A DNA stretch of 64,000 nt from JANNRR01 sp031401675 (GCA_031401675.1 JANNRR010000011.1:8759-72758), one strand, 5' to 3'. Counted from the stretch's first letter, positions 1 through 8,725 are shown. Made by a program: numbers and translations. The notes: generated from the letters alone by a model not told the origin.

Positions 1-22
1 CGTCGACCGGATGGTCCGGTGA
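1..22 (+). CDS. C-terminal tail of upstream gene, probably the partner ABC permease
   Basis: The frame starting at base 2 reads VDRMVR and stops at TGA 20-22. That stop overlaps the ATG (22-24) of the next permease in a TGATG arrangement, the usual junction between two permease genes of a CUT1 sugar importer. Only six codons lie in the window, so the identity as a MalF-type permease is inferred from position alone. Confidence 0.45.
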
Positions 23-897
23 TGGCCTTCGACACCGGCACCCTGGATTTCGACGCCATCATCAGGGCAGAACGGCGCAAGGCACGCTCTGGCAACTGGA
101 AGGTGCTGGCCGGTGTGCTGATCGCCCTGATCTGGGTCGTGCCGTTCTGGTTCGTCCTGATGTCGATCTTCAAGACCACCGAGGAATACGCGATGAACTC
201 GCCCCTGACCCTGCCCCGGGGCCCGGCACCCTTTCTCGACAACGCGGCGGCGGCATGGCAGGACGGCGGCATGGGTCAGGCCATGCTGAACTCGGCGCTT
301 TACGGTACGGTCGGGGCCGGTCTGGCGGTGTTTTTCGCGGCAATGGCGTCGTTCGCGCTGGCGCGGATCGACTTTCCGCGCCGGACACTGTGGTTCATGC
401 TGATCTTTGCCGGCACCGTGTTTCCGTTCCAGATGTATCTGATCCCGCTGTTCTTTGGCTACCAGGCCGCCGGCCTGTTGAATTCGCGCATCGGGATGAT
501 CCTGTTCTACACCGCCGTCTGCGTGCCGTTTCCGACACTGGTCCTGCGCAACTTCATGATGGGCCTCAGCCGCGAGATGGACGAGGCGGCGCGGATGGAC
601 GGCGCGTCCGAGTTTACCGTGTTCTTCCGGATCGTGCTGCCCAACACCGTTGGCCCGATGGCCGCCGTTTTCCTGCTGCAGTTCACCTGGATCTGGAACG
701 ACCTGCTGTTTTCAACCGTGCTCGGCAACCGTCCCGAAACCCGGTCGATCATGAATGCGCTTCTGGTGTTTCAGGGCAGCTATTCGCAGACCGGCCCGAA
801 CGTCATCATGACCGCCGCCCTGATTGCGTCGCTGCCGTCCGTCGCGCTGTTCTTTCTGCTGCGCCGCCACTTCATGGAAGGGCTGCGCGTGTCATGA
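22..897 (+). CDS. Carbohydrate ABC transporter permease, MalG type (CUT1)
   Basis: Inner-membrane permease of a binding-protein-dependent sugar importer, 291 aa, the normal length for this subfamily. A hydrophobic segment at about residues 29-50 is followed by further membrane helices. The cytoplasmic EAA loop that docks the ATPase is clear near residues 188-207 (EAARMDGAS, then a conserved Pro). An in-frame GTG at 19 is possible, but ATG at 22 overlaps the preceding stop as TGATG and is preferred. The 3' end overlaps the GntR gene by ATGA, so the two are translationally coupled. Binding protein and ATPase must lie to the left of the window. The sugar cannot be told from sequence. Confidence 0.9.
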   Translation: MAFDTGTLDFDAIIRAERRKARSGNWKVLAGVLIALIWVVPFWFVLMSIFKTTEEYAMNSPLTLPRGPAPFLDNAAAAWQDGGMGQAMLNSALYGTVGAGLAVFFAAMASFALARIDFPRRTLWFMLIFAGTVFPFQMYLIPLFFGYQAAGLLNSRIGMILFYTAVCVPFPTLVLRNFMMGLSREMDEAARMDGASEFTVFFRIVLPNTVGPMAAVFLLQFTWIWNDLLFSTVLGNRPETRSIMNALLVFQGSYSQTGPNVIMTAALIASLPSVALFFLLRRHFMEGLRVS

Positions 898-1649
898 CCC
901 CGACAGACATGACCCGGAAAGACATGGCCCCGAAAGACATGGCCCCGATACGCTTTGACCGGTCGGCCCCGCTTGCCCGGCAGCTGTACGAGCTGCTCTT
1001 CCGGCGCATCTGCAACTTCGAACTGGCCCCGTTCCAGATGCTGTCCGAGGCGGCGCTGTCCGAACAGCTTGGCGTCAGCCGCACCCCGGCGCGCGAGGCT
1101 CTGGCCCGGTTGGCCGAACAGGGTCTGGTCGATGTCCTGCCGCAACGCGGCACCCGCGTGGCACCGCTGCGCCTGTCCGACCTCGAGAAATCGCAGTTCA
1201 TCCGCGAGGCGCTGGAACTGGCGATCCTGCGCTGCACGATGCAGCTGCCCGACCGTTCCCGCCTGGTCCGCCAGTTGCGCGACGAGGTGACGCTGCAGCG
1301 CGCCTACATTCAGGTGGGCGACATCGGGCGGTTCTATGCCTCCGACGACGCGTTTCACCGCCACATCGCCCGCTTCGCCGGTCGCGATGCGGTGATGGAG
1401 GACCTCGCACGGTTCAAAGTCCATATGGACCGCTTTCGCCGCCTGATGGTGTCAGGTGTCGAGGATCTGGGGCAGGTCCTCATTCAGCATCAGGGCCTCG
1501 TTGATGCGATTGCCGCCGGCGACGCCGGCCTGGCGGAAGCCCGGCTCCTGGAACATCTGCGCCGGATATTTTCCTTCATCGGCGAAGCCCGGTCGCGGTT
1601 TCCGCAGCATTTTGACGGGACCGGGCCGCTGGCTCGGACCGGTGAATGA
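894..1649 (+). CDS. GntR family transcriptional regulator, FadR/FCD type
   Basis: DNA-binding regulator of 251 aa. The winged helix-turn-helix lies at about residues 25-90, with the typical stretch LSEQLGVSRTPAREALARL, and is followed by an all-helical FCD ligand-binding domain at roughly 105-235. The gene starts at ATG 894, overlapping the permease stop (ATGA), so it probably controls the sugar importer it is cotranscribed with. The N-terminus before the HTH is odd: a short repeated KDMAP unit (residues 9-18) made by a small tandem DNA repeat. A start further in is possible, because ATG codons recur there. The effector is unknown; FCD regulators usually bind sugar acids or other carboxylates. 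Confidence 0.88.
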   Translation: MTPTDMTRKDMAPKDMAPIRFDRSAPLARQLYELLFRRICNFELAPFQMLSEAALSEQLGVSRTPAREALARLAEQGLVDVLPQRGTRVAPLRLSDLEKSQFIREALELAILRCTMQLPDRSRLVRQLRDEVTLQRAYIQVGDIGRFYASDDAFHRHIARFAGRDAVMEDLARFKVHMDRFRRLMVSGVEDLGQVLIQHQGLVDAIAAGDAGLAEARLLEHLRRIFSFIGEARSRFPQHFDGTGPLARTGE

Positions 1650-1901
1650 GGCTGGCCAGGGCTCCAGGCACGGCGCGGGACGGTGTCGGCGAATGCCCGT
1701 GCCGGGATGCCGCCAGCCAACGCCTGAGAAGCGTAGATAACACCGGCCGCCGCACCCTGCGCCGCTGGCCGGAGGGACCCACCGGCGTCTGGCCCACGTC
1801 TGGCCCGCGCACGATCTGCCCACCGCAGTCGCGCCTGCCAAAGCCGGCCATCCGCCAACTGCCGCGGGCGGCACCGGCGCGCTGAACGGCAGCATCCCAC
1901 C

Positions 1902-3002
1902 CTAAACCGCCGCGGCAATGCCCCGGGCCAATCCGCCCGCCACCAACACCGCAACCGCCGCCGCCACCTGCTCCGCCAGCCGGTCAAGCGCCGCCTCCGA
2001 CAGGTCCGCCGCCGCCACCACCACCACCGCCGTGCCGTCCGCCCGTGCCCGCTGCCTGGCGTAGCGCGGATCATAGTGCTGCAGCATCAGGTCCGCCGCC
2101 AGCGCCTGAAACTGCCCGCCCCGCGCCATGCCGCGCCAGCCGTCGATTACCTCGGCCGCATGCAGCGGCTGCAATTGCCGCAGGATGCGGTCCAGTTCCT
2201 CCGGATCGGCAATCACGTCGCCGTAGGCCCGCACCAGATAGGCGGCCCGTGCCGCCAGCGGCGCCTGGATGGTGACCCGAGGCGCCGCCCGCATCGCCGC
2301 CCACAGACTGCCCGGCAGCGCCCGGTCGCCGACCTTGCTGCTTTCGGCCTCGACCACCAGCGGCCGCCCCGGATCAAGCCCGGCCAAAGCCGCCGCCAGC
2401 CGCGCCTCAAAGGCTTTCTGCGACGGCTGCCCGCCGCGCCCGCCGAACAGCGAGCCGCGATGGTTGGCCAGCCCCTCCAGATCGATGACCTGCAGCCCCA
2501 GCCCGGCCAGCCGCGCCAGCACCCCGGTCTTGGCGGTGCCGGTATTGCCGTCCAGCACCACCACCTGGCTCGCGACCGGCTGCTGCAACGCCGCCACCAC
2601 CAGACCGCGATAGCTCTTGTAGCCGCCCGCCAGCGTCTCGACCCGCCAGCCGATCTGGCTCAGGATCGACGCGAACGACCCCGACCGCTGCCCGCCCCGC
2701 CAGCAATAGACCAGGGGCCGCCACCCCCCCGGCATTTCGGCCAGCGCCCCCTCCAGATGCCGCGCCGCATTGCGCGCCACCAGCGCCGCGCCGAGCTTGC
2801 GCGCCGTGAACGGATTGATCTGTTTGTAAACCGTGCCGACCCGGGCCCGCTCGGCATCATCCAGCACCGGCAGCGACATCGCCCCCGGCAGATGATCCTC
2901 GGCAAACTCCGCCGGGGCCCGCACGTCGATGATCGCATCGAAGCCCAACCCGGTTGCCGCAACCGGTCCGAGGTCCCGCAGAGAGGTCAGTGCAAACGCC
3001 AT
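1902..3002 (-). CDS. mnmH: tRNA 2-selenouridine synthase MnmH/SelU
   Basis: Replaces sulfur by selenium in 2-thiouridine at the wobble position of some tRNAs, using selenophosphate; the family also geranylates 2-thiouridine. It has 366 aa, usual for YbbB/SelU. An N-terminal rhodanese domain carries the catalytic Cys100 in VYCWRGGQRSGS, and a C-terminal P-loop domain has GNTGTAKT near residues 152-159. The start is ATG 3002, preceded by a purine-rich GGGGGAGGG; the open frame upstream of it does not look like the family. The gene converges with gntR across about 250 bp in which I see no gene. No selD lies in this window, so the selenium donor pathway has to be encoded elsewhere. Confidence 0.9.
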   Translation of the reverse strand: MAFALTSLRDLGPVAATGLGFDAIIDVRAPAEFAEDHLPGAMSLPVLDDAERARVGTVYKQINPFTARKLGAALVARNAARHLEGALAEMPGGWRPLVYCWRGGQRSGSFASILSQIGWRVETLAGGYKSYRGLVVAALQQPVASQVVVLDGNTGTAKTGVLARLAGLGLQVIDLEGLANHRGSLFGGRGGQPSQKAFEARLAAALAGLDPGRPLVVEAESSKVGDRALPGSLWAAMRAAPRVTIQAPLAARAAYLVRAYGDVIADPEELDRILRQLQPLHAAEVIDGWRGMARGGQFQALAADLMLQHYDPRYARQRARADGTAVVVVAAADLSEAALDRLAEQVAAAVAVLVAGGLARGIAAAV

Positions 3003-3060
3003 CCCTCCCCCGTACCGCGCACTGCCGCCAAGCGAAAGCCCCGCCCCGGCTTCACTCTGG

Positions 3061-3080
3061 CAAAAATATCCCCGGGGTCC
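3061..3080 (+). repeat. Dispersed intergenic repeat, divergent copy 1
   Basis: CAAAAATATCCCCGGGGTCC resembles the cores at 47440, 48646 and 57448 (AAATATCCCCG followed by a GC-rich arm). It lies just upstream of mnmH, in the unused strand direction. This is the weakest of the four copies. Confidence 0.4.
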
Positions 3081-3159
3081 GGGGCAGGCAGCCCCGGCAC
3101 CCGCCGCTCGCACAGGCCCCGTCCCTGCGCTCCGCCCCATCCGCGCCGCAGGGCGGGGT

Positions 3160-3717
3160 TACGGGAAATCAATCCCGCGCGCTAAGCTCGAAGGCGATGT
3201 TGGCGATCTGATCCGCACGCTGCAGCCTGCACCCGGTCTCTTCGCCGTCGCACGCGCCCTGTTTGCAGCCGCATGGGACCAACGCCGCGCCCAAGTCGTT
3301 GAGGTTGCCCGCTCCGGCCAGCGCCGCATCGTTGAGGTCGACAAACAGATTGAAACGCTGCTCTCACGAATTCTCGAAGCATCAAACGCCACTGTCATCC
3401 GCAACTACGAGGCGAAGGTCTCCGAACTCGAACGGCAGAAGCTTGTCTTGGCCGAACAGATGAACAAACAGATCGATCAGCCGGGCAAATTCGCCGAGAG
3501 CCTAGAACTCGCGCTTTCCTTACTCTCAAACCCTTGGAAACTCTTGGAAACAGGTCAAGTTTCCTTGCGCAGAACTGTGCTGAAACTGGCCTTTGCGGAC
3601 CGTATAAAATACACTCGAAATGAGGGCCCTAGAACACCGGAAATAGCATTGCCGTTCAGGACTTTAGCATGTTTTTCAGGGGTCAATATTGGAAATGGTG
3701 CTGTGAGAGAGGATTGA
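3160..3717 (+). pseudogene. C-terminal remnant of a large serine recombinase at tRNA-Thr
   Basis: From about base 3160 the frame matches the C-terminal part of large serine recombinases of alphaproteobacterial mobile elements: YGKSIPRAKLEGD, the end of the zinc-ribbon region, then a charged coiled coil (IETLLSRILEASNATVIRNY and following) and the tail LKLAFADRIKYTRNEG. The N-terminal resolvase domain with its catalytic Ser, the recombinase domain and the first Cys pair are missing; upstream sequence runs straight into the mnmH promoter region. The frame reads through into the 3' end of tRNA-Thr on the other strand and stops at 3717. Base composition is lower in GC than the neighbours. It is best read as the scar of an element once inserted at the tRNA gene. 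Confidence 0.75.
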
Positions 3718-3770
3718 ACTCTCGACCTCACCCTTACCAAGGGTGTGCTCTACCACTGAGCTACCACAGC
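3696..3770 (-). tRNA. tRNA-Thr (GGU anticodon)
   Basis: Read on the minus strand it begins GCTGTGGTAGCTCAGTGG and folds into a full cloverleaf. The acceptor stem GCTGTGG pairs with TCACAGC (one G-U), the anticodon stem is CACCC/GGGTG with loop TTGGTAA giving anticodon GGT, the T arm GAGAG/CTCTC has loop TTCAATC, and the terminal CCA is encoded. The last 22 bases overlap the reading frame of the serine recombinase remnant on the other strand. Confidence 0.96.
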
Positions 3771-3857
3771 CAATTCGTGGCGGGGCAATAGACGCAAAGG
3801 CTGCATCGCGCAAGCGCAATCTGGACCCTTGGGTCCGCCTGCGCTAGACAGGGCCGC

Positions 3858-4112
3858 ATGAGAAAACTGCCCGGCAAACTCACGGAAGTTGACGCGAAAC
3901 CCGGCGGGGCTCGGCCCGCGCCGTCAAAGGTGGATCTGCAGCAGGCACGGTTGAAGGCGGCATTGCGGGCCAATCTGCGGCGGCGCAAAGATCAGGCACG
4001 GGGACGGGTGCGCGACGGTTCGGGCGACGGATCGGGCGACGGATCGGGCATCAACGCGGATGAACCGGCGCAGATAGCGGTGAACGAACCGGACAAACCG
4101 GAACAACAATAG
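3858..4112 (+). CDS. Conserved small protein upstream of murA
   Basis: An 84-aa, highly charged, probably soluble protein with no membrane segment. The middle part, DLQQARLKAALRANLRRRKDQARGR, is broken here as ARLKAALRANLRRRKDQAR (residues 30-48) and is typical of a short protein encoded just before murA in Rhodobacteraceae. The C-terminal third carries an in-frame repeat of DGSG (three units at about residues 53-64), low-complexity and probably variable between strains. It lies 16 bp before murA in the same direction, so it is likely cotranscribed. Function is not known. Confidence 0.7.
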   Translation: MRKLPGKLTEVDAKPGGARPAPSKVDLQQARLKAALRANLRRRKDQARGRVRDGSGDGSGDGSGINADEPAQIAVNEPDKPEQQ

Positions 4113-4128
4113 CAAAAGGGGCAAGGGC

Positions 4129-5397
4129 ATGGATTCCATTCTGGTCAGAGGCGGCGGCGAACTGAAAGGCGCGATTGCGATTGCGGGGGCCAAGAATGCC
4201 TGCCTGACGCTGATGCCAGCGACACTGCTCAGCCACGAGCCTTTGACGCTGACCAATGCCCCGCGCCTGTCCGACATCAGGACCATGACGACGCTGCTGC
4301 AATCGCTCGGGGCCGAGGTGACGCAGATGCAGGGCGGCCAGGTCCTGGCGCTGTCGTCGCACGATATCGACAACCACACCGCCGACTATGATATCGTGCG
4401 CAAGATGCGGGCCTCGATCCTGGTGTTGGGGCCGATGCTGGCCCGTGACGGTCAGGCTGTGGTGTCGCTGCCTGGTGGCTGCGCCATCGGGGCCCGCCCG
4501 GTCGATCTACATCTGAAGGCACTGGAAGCGCTGGGGGCAAAACTCGACCTGCGCGATGGCTATGTGCATGCCAGCGCCTCCGGCGGGCTCAAGGGCGCGG
4601 TGATCGAGTTCCCGTTCGTCTCGGTCGGGGCCACCGAAAACGCGCTGATGGCGGCAACGCTGGCCAAGGGCACCACCGTGATCCGCATGGCGGCGCGCGA
4701 GCCCGAAATTGTCGATCTGGCCCGCTGTCTGCGCAAGATGGGGGCTGAGATCGAGGGCGAGGGCACCGGCACCATCACCATCGAGGGCGTCACCAGCCTG
4801 CACGGGGCCACGCATCCGGTGGTGGCCGACCGCATCGAGCTTGGCACCTACATGATCGCGCCGGCGATTGCCGGCGGCGAGGTCGAACTGATCGGCGGGC
4901 GGCTCGATCTGGTCGGGGCTTTCGTGGCCAAGCTGGAAGCCATCGGGGTCGAGGTGACGGAAACCCCGCGCGGGCTGAAGGTGCGCCGGGCCAACGGCCG
5001 GGTGCATGCGGTCAATGTAGTCACCGAACCGTTTCCCGGCTTTCCGACCGACCTGCAGGCCCAGATGATGGCGCTGCTGTGCACGGCGGACGGGGTGTCG
5101 GTGCTGGAGGAACGGATTTTCGAAAACCGTTTCATGCATGCCCCCGAACTGGCCCGGATGGGGGCGCGGATCGAAGTGCACGGCGGTACCGCGACGGTCA
5201 CCGGGGTGCCGCGACTGCGCGGCGCACCGGTGATGGCAACCGATCTGCGTGCCTCGGTCTCGCTGATCCTGGCCGGGCTGGCCGCCGAAGGCGAAACCCT
5301 GGTCAGCCGGGTCTATCACCTCGACCGCGGCTATGAACGGGTCGAGGAAAAGCTGCGGGCCTGCGGTGCCAGCATCGAACGGGTATCGGGCACATGA
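4129..5397 (+). CDS. murA: UDP-N-acetylglucosamine 1-carboxyvinyltransferase MurA
   Basis: First committed cytoplasmic step of peptidoglycan synthesis: transfers enolpyruvate from PEP to UDP-GlcNAc. It has 422 aa, full length for the family. Key residues are visible: Lys22-Asn23 in GAKNACLTLM and the fosfomycin-reactive catalytic Cys118 in LPGGCAIGARPVD. The two inverted alpha/beta domains follow as expected, with the usual C-terminal DLRASVSLILAGLAAEG region. The start at ATG 4129 is preceded by AAAGGGGCAAGGGC. Its stop overlaps the DUF2948 gene (ATGA). No anomaly seen. Confidence 0.98.
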   Translation: MDSILVRGGGELKGAIAIAGAKNACLTLMPATLLSHEPLTLTNAPRLSDIRTMTTLLQSLGAEVTQMQGGQVLALSSHDIDNHTADYDIVRKMRASILVLGPMLARDGQAVVSLPGGCAIGARPVDLHLKALEALGAKLDLRDGYVHASASGGLKGAVIEFPFVSVGATENALMAATLAKGTTVIRMAAREPEIVDLARCLRKMGAEIEGEGTGTITIEGVTSLHGATHPVVADRIELGTYMIAPAIAGGEVELIGGRLDLVGAFVAKLEAIGVEVTETPRGLKVRRANGRVHAVNVVTEPFPGFPTDLQAQMMALLCTADGVSVLEERIFENRFMHAPELARMGARIEVHGGTATVTGVPRLRGAPVMATDLRASVSLILAGLAAEGETLVSRVYHLDRGYERVEEKLRACGASIERVSGT

Positions 5398-5870
5398 CCG
5401 ACGCACGGTTCGAGGATGGGGCCGACCTCGCCCTGGACCTGACGGCGCTCGATACCGAGGATCTGGCGGTGATCTCGGCGCTGGTTCAGGATGCGGTGTT
5501 GCCGGCAACCGAAATGGTCTGGCACCGCAAACGGCGGCGGCTTGCGCTGCTTGTGAACCGGTTTCGCTGGGAAGACCGCACAGCCGCCGACCGCGAGGGG
5601 CGCGGCTATGAACGCGTCCGCTCGGTGCTGACCATCGCTGATGTCGAGAAAGTGACATCTCAGGGCATCAATCGGGCCGACCGCGATCTGATCCTGTCGG
5701 TTTTGTCCATCGGGTTCGAGCCGGGCCACGACGGCAGCGGCCGGGTGGTGCTGACCCTTGCCGGTGACGGTGCCATCGCGGCCTCGGTCGAATGCCTCGG
5801 GGTCTCGCTCAAGGATGTCACGCGACCCTACGCGGCGCCGTCGGGCAAGGCACCGGTCCACCGCGACTGA
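5394..5870 (+). CDS. DUF2948 family protein
   Basis: A 158-aa soluble protein recognised as the DUF2948 family by its order of motifs: LDLTALDTEDLAVISALVQD near residues 13-32, WHRKRRRLALLVNRFRWED near 43-61, and the C-terminal GVSLKDVTRP. It is translationally coupled to murA (4-bp overlap), the standard position of this family in Rhodobacteraceae, between murA and hisD. No catalytic motif is visible and no function is established. Its constant position beside murA suggests a housekeeping role, but that is inference only. Confidence 0.85.
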   Translation: MTDARFEDGADLALDLTALDTEDLAVISALVQDAVLPATEMVWHRKRRRLALLVNRFRWEDRTAADREGRGYERVRSVLTIADVEKVTSQGINRADRDLILSVLSIGFEPGHDGSGRVVLTLAGDGAIAASVECLGVSLKDVTRPYAAPSGKAPVHRD

Positions 5871-5909
5871 AAGCCCCGCTGAACCGACCCAACAAAGGGC
5901 AAACCTGTC

Positions 5910-6416
5910 ATGCAGACCCTGCCGCCGACGCTGCGCCGGCTCCTCCCCGACGACGCCGCCGACTTCCGCACCCTCCGGCTGCAGGCGCTGCAAGACACCC
6001 CCTGGGCCTATGGCAGCAGCTATCAGGACTGGGCAGAGGCGCCGCTGCAACGGTTCGCAGAGCGGCTGCAGGACAGCTATGTGATCGGAGCCTTTGCCGG
6101 GCCGCTGGTCGGGGTTGCCGCCTATGACCGGGAACCGGGCGGCCATGCCCGGCATCGCGGCTGGATCACGGCGGTCTATGTCCGGCCCGACCAGCGCGGG
6201 GGCGGCACCGCCCGCACCATGCTGGCCGCCCTGATCGCCGAAGCAAGGCGCGACGGGCTGCTGCAGCTGGAACTGCAGGTGGCCACCGACAATGATCCCG
6301 CCATCCGCTGCTACCTTGCCCTGGGGTTTCAGCCGCACGGCCTATGCCCGCGCGCCCTGATGGTTCAGGGCCGCTTCATCGACGAGCGGCTTATGGTCCT
6401 GCCGCTCGACGCTTGA
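5910..6416 (+). CDS. GNAT family N-acetyltransferase
   Basis: A 168-aa single-domain acetyltransferase. The acetyl-CoA pyrophosphate-binding signature is at residues 91-101 (VRPDQRGGGTA), preceded by the beta4 strand GWITAVY. Later segments ATDNDPAIRCYLALGFQPHG near residues 127-146 match GNAT motif B (broken here: ATDNDPAIRCY then LALGFQPHG). It sits 39 bp after DUF2948 and 47 bp before hisD, same strand. The acceptor substrate cannot be predicted. Confidence 0.88.
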   Translation: MQTLPPTLRRLLPDDAADFRTLRLQALQDTPWAYGSSYQDWAEAPLQRFAERLQDSYVIGAFAGPLVGVAAYDREPGGHARHRGWITAVYVRPDQRGGGTARTMLAALIAEARRDGLLQLELQVATDNDPAIRCYLALGFQPHGLCPRALMVQGRFIDERLMVLPLDA

Positions 6417-6463
6417 GCCACGCCGCATCCGCCGCTAAGGGTGGCTGCCCACAGGAGTCTGCC

Positions 6464-7777
6464 ATGCCCGCCCTGATGTCCACCGCCGATCAAGGGTTCG
6501 AGCCCGCCTTTCAAGCCCTGCTTGCTGCCAAGCGCGAAGACAGCCCCGACGTCGATGCCGTGGTCGCCGGCATCATCGCCGACGTAAGAACGCGCGGCGA
6601 TCAGGCGCTGATCGAGCTGACCGCCCGCTTCGACGACCTGACGCTTACCCCTGACACGCTGGCCTTTACCCAAGACGAAATCACGGCAGAATGCGCCAGG
6701 GTCAGCCCTGAGGACCGCGCTGCGCTGGAACTGGCGGCAGAACGCATCCGGGACTACCACGCCCGGCAAATCCCCGATGATGCGCACTGGACCGACGATG
6801 CCGGGGCCACGCTCGGCTGGCGCTGGTCGCCGGTCGCTTCGGTGGGCATGTATGTGCCGGGCGGGCTTGCCTCCTACCCATCCTCGGTGCTGATGAACGC
6901 CATTCCGGCGCAGGTGGCCGGGGTAGCACGGCGGGTGATCTGCGCGCCGACCCCGGGTGGCATCTGCAACCCGTTGGTGCTACTGGCCGCCCGGCTGGCC
7001 GGGGTCGATACCATCTACCGCATCGGCGGGGCGCAGGCGATTGCGGCGCTGGCCTACGGTACCGAAACCATTCCCGCCGTCGACAAGATCACCGGGCCGG
7101 GCAACGCCTACGTCGCCGCCGCCAAACGCCGGGTGTTCGGCAAAGTCGGAATAGACATGATCGCCGGGCCATCAGAGATTCTGGTGATCGCCGACCGGCA
7201 CAACGACCCCGACTGGATCGCGCTCGACCTGCTGTCGCAGGCCGAACACGACGAAAGCGCGCAGTCGATCCTGATCACCGACGATGCCGCCCTTGGCCGC
7301 GCCGTGGCGGCGGCAGTAGAACGCAGGCTGCAAACACTGGACCGGCGCACCATCGCGGCGGCAAGCTGGCGCGACCATGGCGCGGTGATCGTGGCCCGCG
7401 ATCTGGCCGAAGCTGCCGCGCTGTCGGACCGCATTGCCCCCGAACATCTGGAACTGGCGGTCGCCGACCCCGAGGCGCTGGCCGCCCGCATCCGCCACGC
7501 CGGCGCGATCTTTCTCGGCCAATGGACGCCGGAAGCCATCGGCGACTATGTCGGCGGCCCCAACCACGTGCTGCCGACCGCCCGCTCGGCACGGTTTTCC
7601 TCGGGCCTGTCGGTGCTCGACTTCCTGAAGCGCACCACCATTGCCCGGATGACGCCCGAAGCCTTGCGCAGCCTCGGCCCGGCAGCCGAACGGCTGGCCC
7701 GCTCCGAAGGGCTGGAGGCGCACGCACTGTCGGTGCGGGCGCGCCTTGACCAGATGAACCAAGTGAACGGCGACTGA
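6464..7777 (+). CDS. hisD: Histidinol dehydrogenase HisD
   Basis: Last two oxidations of histidine biosynthesis, L-histidinol to L-histidine with 2 NAD+, zinc-dependent, cytoplasmic. It has 437 aa, full length. Recognisable family blocks: VGMYVPGGLASYPSSVLMN, KITGPGNAYVAAAKR, IAGPSEILV, the zinc-binding LSQAEHDESAQ and GGPNHVLPT. The start is ATG 6464 with AGGAG seven bases upstream; the open frame before it overlaps the GNAT gene and is not homologous. It is followed one base later by the UPF0262 gene. Confidence 0.98.
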   Translation: MPALMSTADQGFEPAFQALLAAKREDSPDVDAVVAGIIADVRTRGDQALIELTARFDDLTLTPDTLAFTQDEITAECARVSPEDRAALELAAERIRDYHARQIPDDAHWTDDAGATLGWRWSPVASVGMYVPGGLASYPSSVLMNAIPAQVAGVARRVICAPTPGGICNPLVLLAARLAGVDTIYRIGGAQAIAALAYGTETIPAVDKITGPGNAYVAAAKRRVFGKVGIDMIAGPSEILVIADRHNDPDWIALDLLSQAEHDESAQSILITDDAALGRAVAAAVERRLQTLDRRTIAAASWRDHGAVIVARDLAEAAALSDRIAPEHLELAVADPEALAARIRHAGAIFLGQWTPEAIGDYVGGPNHVLPTARSARFSSGLSVLDFLKRTTIARMTPEALRSLGPAAERLARSEGLEAHALSVRARLDQMNQVNGD

Positions 7778-7778
7778 C

Positions 7779-8252
7779 ATGCGCATCGTCCACATCCAGA
7801 TCGACGACCGTGGCCTGCCCGCCCCGACCCCGCAGATCGAGCAGGAACGCCGGGTGGCGATCTTCGACCTGCTGGAAGACAACAGCTTCGTGCTGCCGGG
7901 GCGCGAGGACCGGCCGCTGGACCCCGGCCCCTACCGACTCAGCCTGTCGATCCGCGACGGGCGGCTGGTGTTCGACGTTACCTCGCAAGCGGCGGCGAAA
8001 GTGGTGGAGTTTCACCTGTCGCTGGGGCCGTTCCGGCAGGTGGTCAAGGACTATTTCCAGATCTGCGAAAGCTATTTCGAGGCAGTCAAACGCCTGCCCC
8101 CCAGCCAGATCGAGGCCATCGACATGGCCCGGCGCGGCATCCACAACGAGGGGGCGCGGGTGCTGCAGGACCGCCTTGACGGCAAGGCGCTTGTCGATGT
8201 CGACACCGCACGGCGGCTGTTCACCCTGATCTGCGTGCTGCACTGGGGTTAG
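7779..8252 (+). CDS. UPF0262 family protein
   Basis: A 157-aa protein of the alphaproteobacterial UPF0262 family. Typical blocks are IEQERRVAIFDLLEDNSF (residues 19-36), GPYRLSLSIRDGRLVFDV and GPFRQVVKDYFQICESY. It is predicted cytoplasmic; no membrane segment or catalytic motif is seen. It starts one base after the hisD stop and ends two bases before the phosphatase start, so the three genes form a tight operon. The biochemical role is unknown. Confidence 0.88.
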   Translation: MRIVHIQIDDRGLPAPTPQIEQERRVAIFDLLEDNSFVLPGREDRPLDPGPYRLSLSIRDGRLVFDVTSQAAAKVVEFHLSLGPFRQVVKDYFQICESYFEAVKRLPPSQIEAIDMARRGIHNEGARVLQDRLDGKALVDVDTARRLFTLICVLHWG

Positions 8253-8254
8253 AC

Positions 8255-8725
8255 GTGACAGCAACCCTGCCCACCTCGGTGCTGTTCTGCTGCGACCACA
8301 ACGCGGTCCGCTCGCCGATGGCCGAAGGGCTGATGAAGAAATTCTTTGGCAAGCGGCTCTACGTCCAGTCTGCCGGCGTCCGCAACGACATGGAGATCGA
8401 CGGGTTTTCCATTGCCGTCTGCCAGGAACTGGGGATCGAGTTGTCGCGCCACCGGTCTCGAAGCTTTGACGAGATGCAGGAATGGGGCGATGACCTGTCC
8501 GGCTTCGATCTGGTCGTCGCCCTGTCGCCCGCCAGCCAGCGTCGCGCACTGGACCTGACCCGGTTCGATCACCTGACGGTGGAATACTGGCCGATCCTCG
8601 ACCCCACCGGTCTCGGCGAAGGCCGCGAGGCGAAACTGGCGGCCTACCGCCAGGCCCGCGACCAGATCAGGGACCGGATTCTGGACCGGTTCGGGCCACC
8701 GGATGTTGCGATGGTGCAGGCCTAG
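8255..8725 (+). CDS. Low-molecular-weight protein tyrosine phosphatase family
   Basis: A 156-aa cytoplasmic phosphatase-like protein, possibly acting on tyrosine phosphate or arsenate. The P-loop CX5R(S) is CDHNAVRS with Cys13 and Arg19, close to the N-terminus as in the family. The general-acid Asp lies in the ILDPTG loop near residue 117. The start is GTG 8255, two bases after the UPF0262 stop; no ATG fits upstream of the P-loop. It is usually found in this hisD-UPF0262 cluster in Rhodobacteraceae. The substrate is not known. Confidence 0.88.
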   Translation: MTATLPTSVLFCCDHNAVRSPMAEGLMKKFFGKRLYVQSAGVRNDMEIDGFSIAVCQELGIELSRHRSRSFDEMQEWGDDLSGFDLVVALSPASQRRALDLTRFDHLTVEYWPILDPTGLGEGREAKLAAYRQARDQIRDRILDRFGPPDVAMVQA

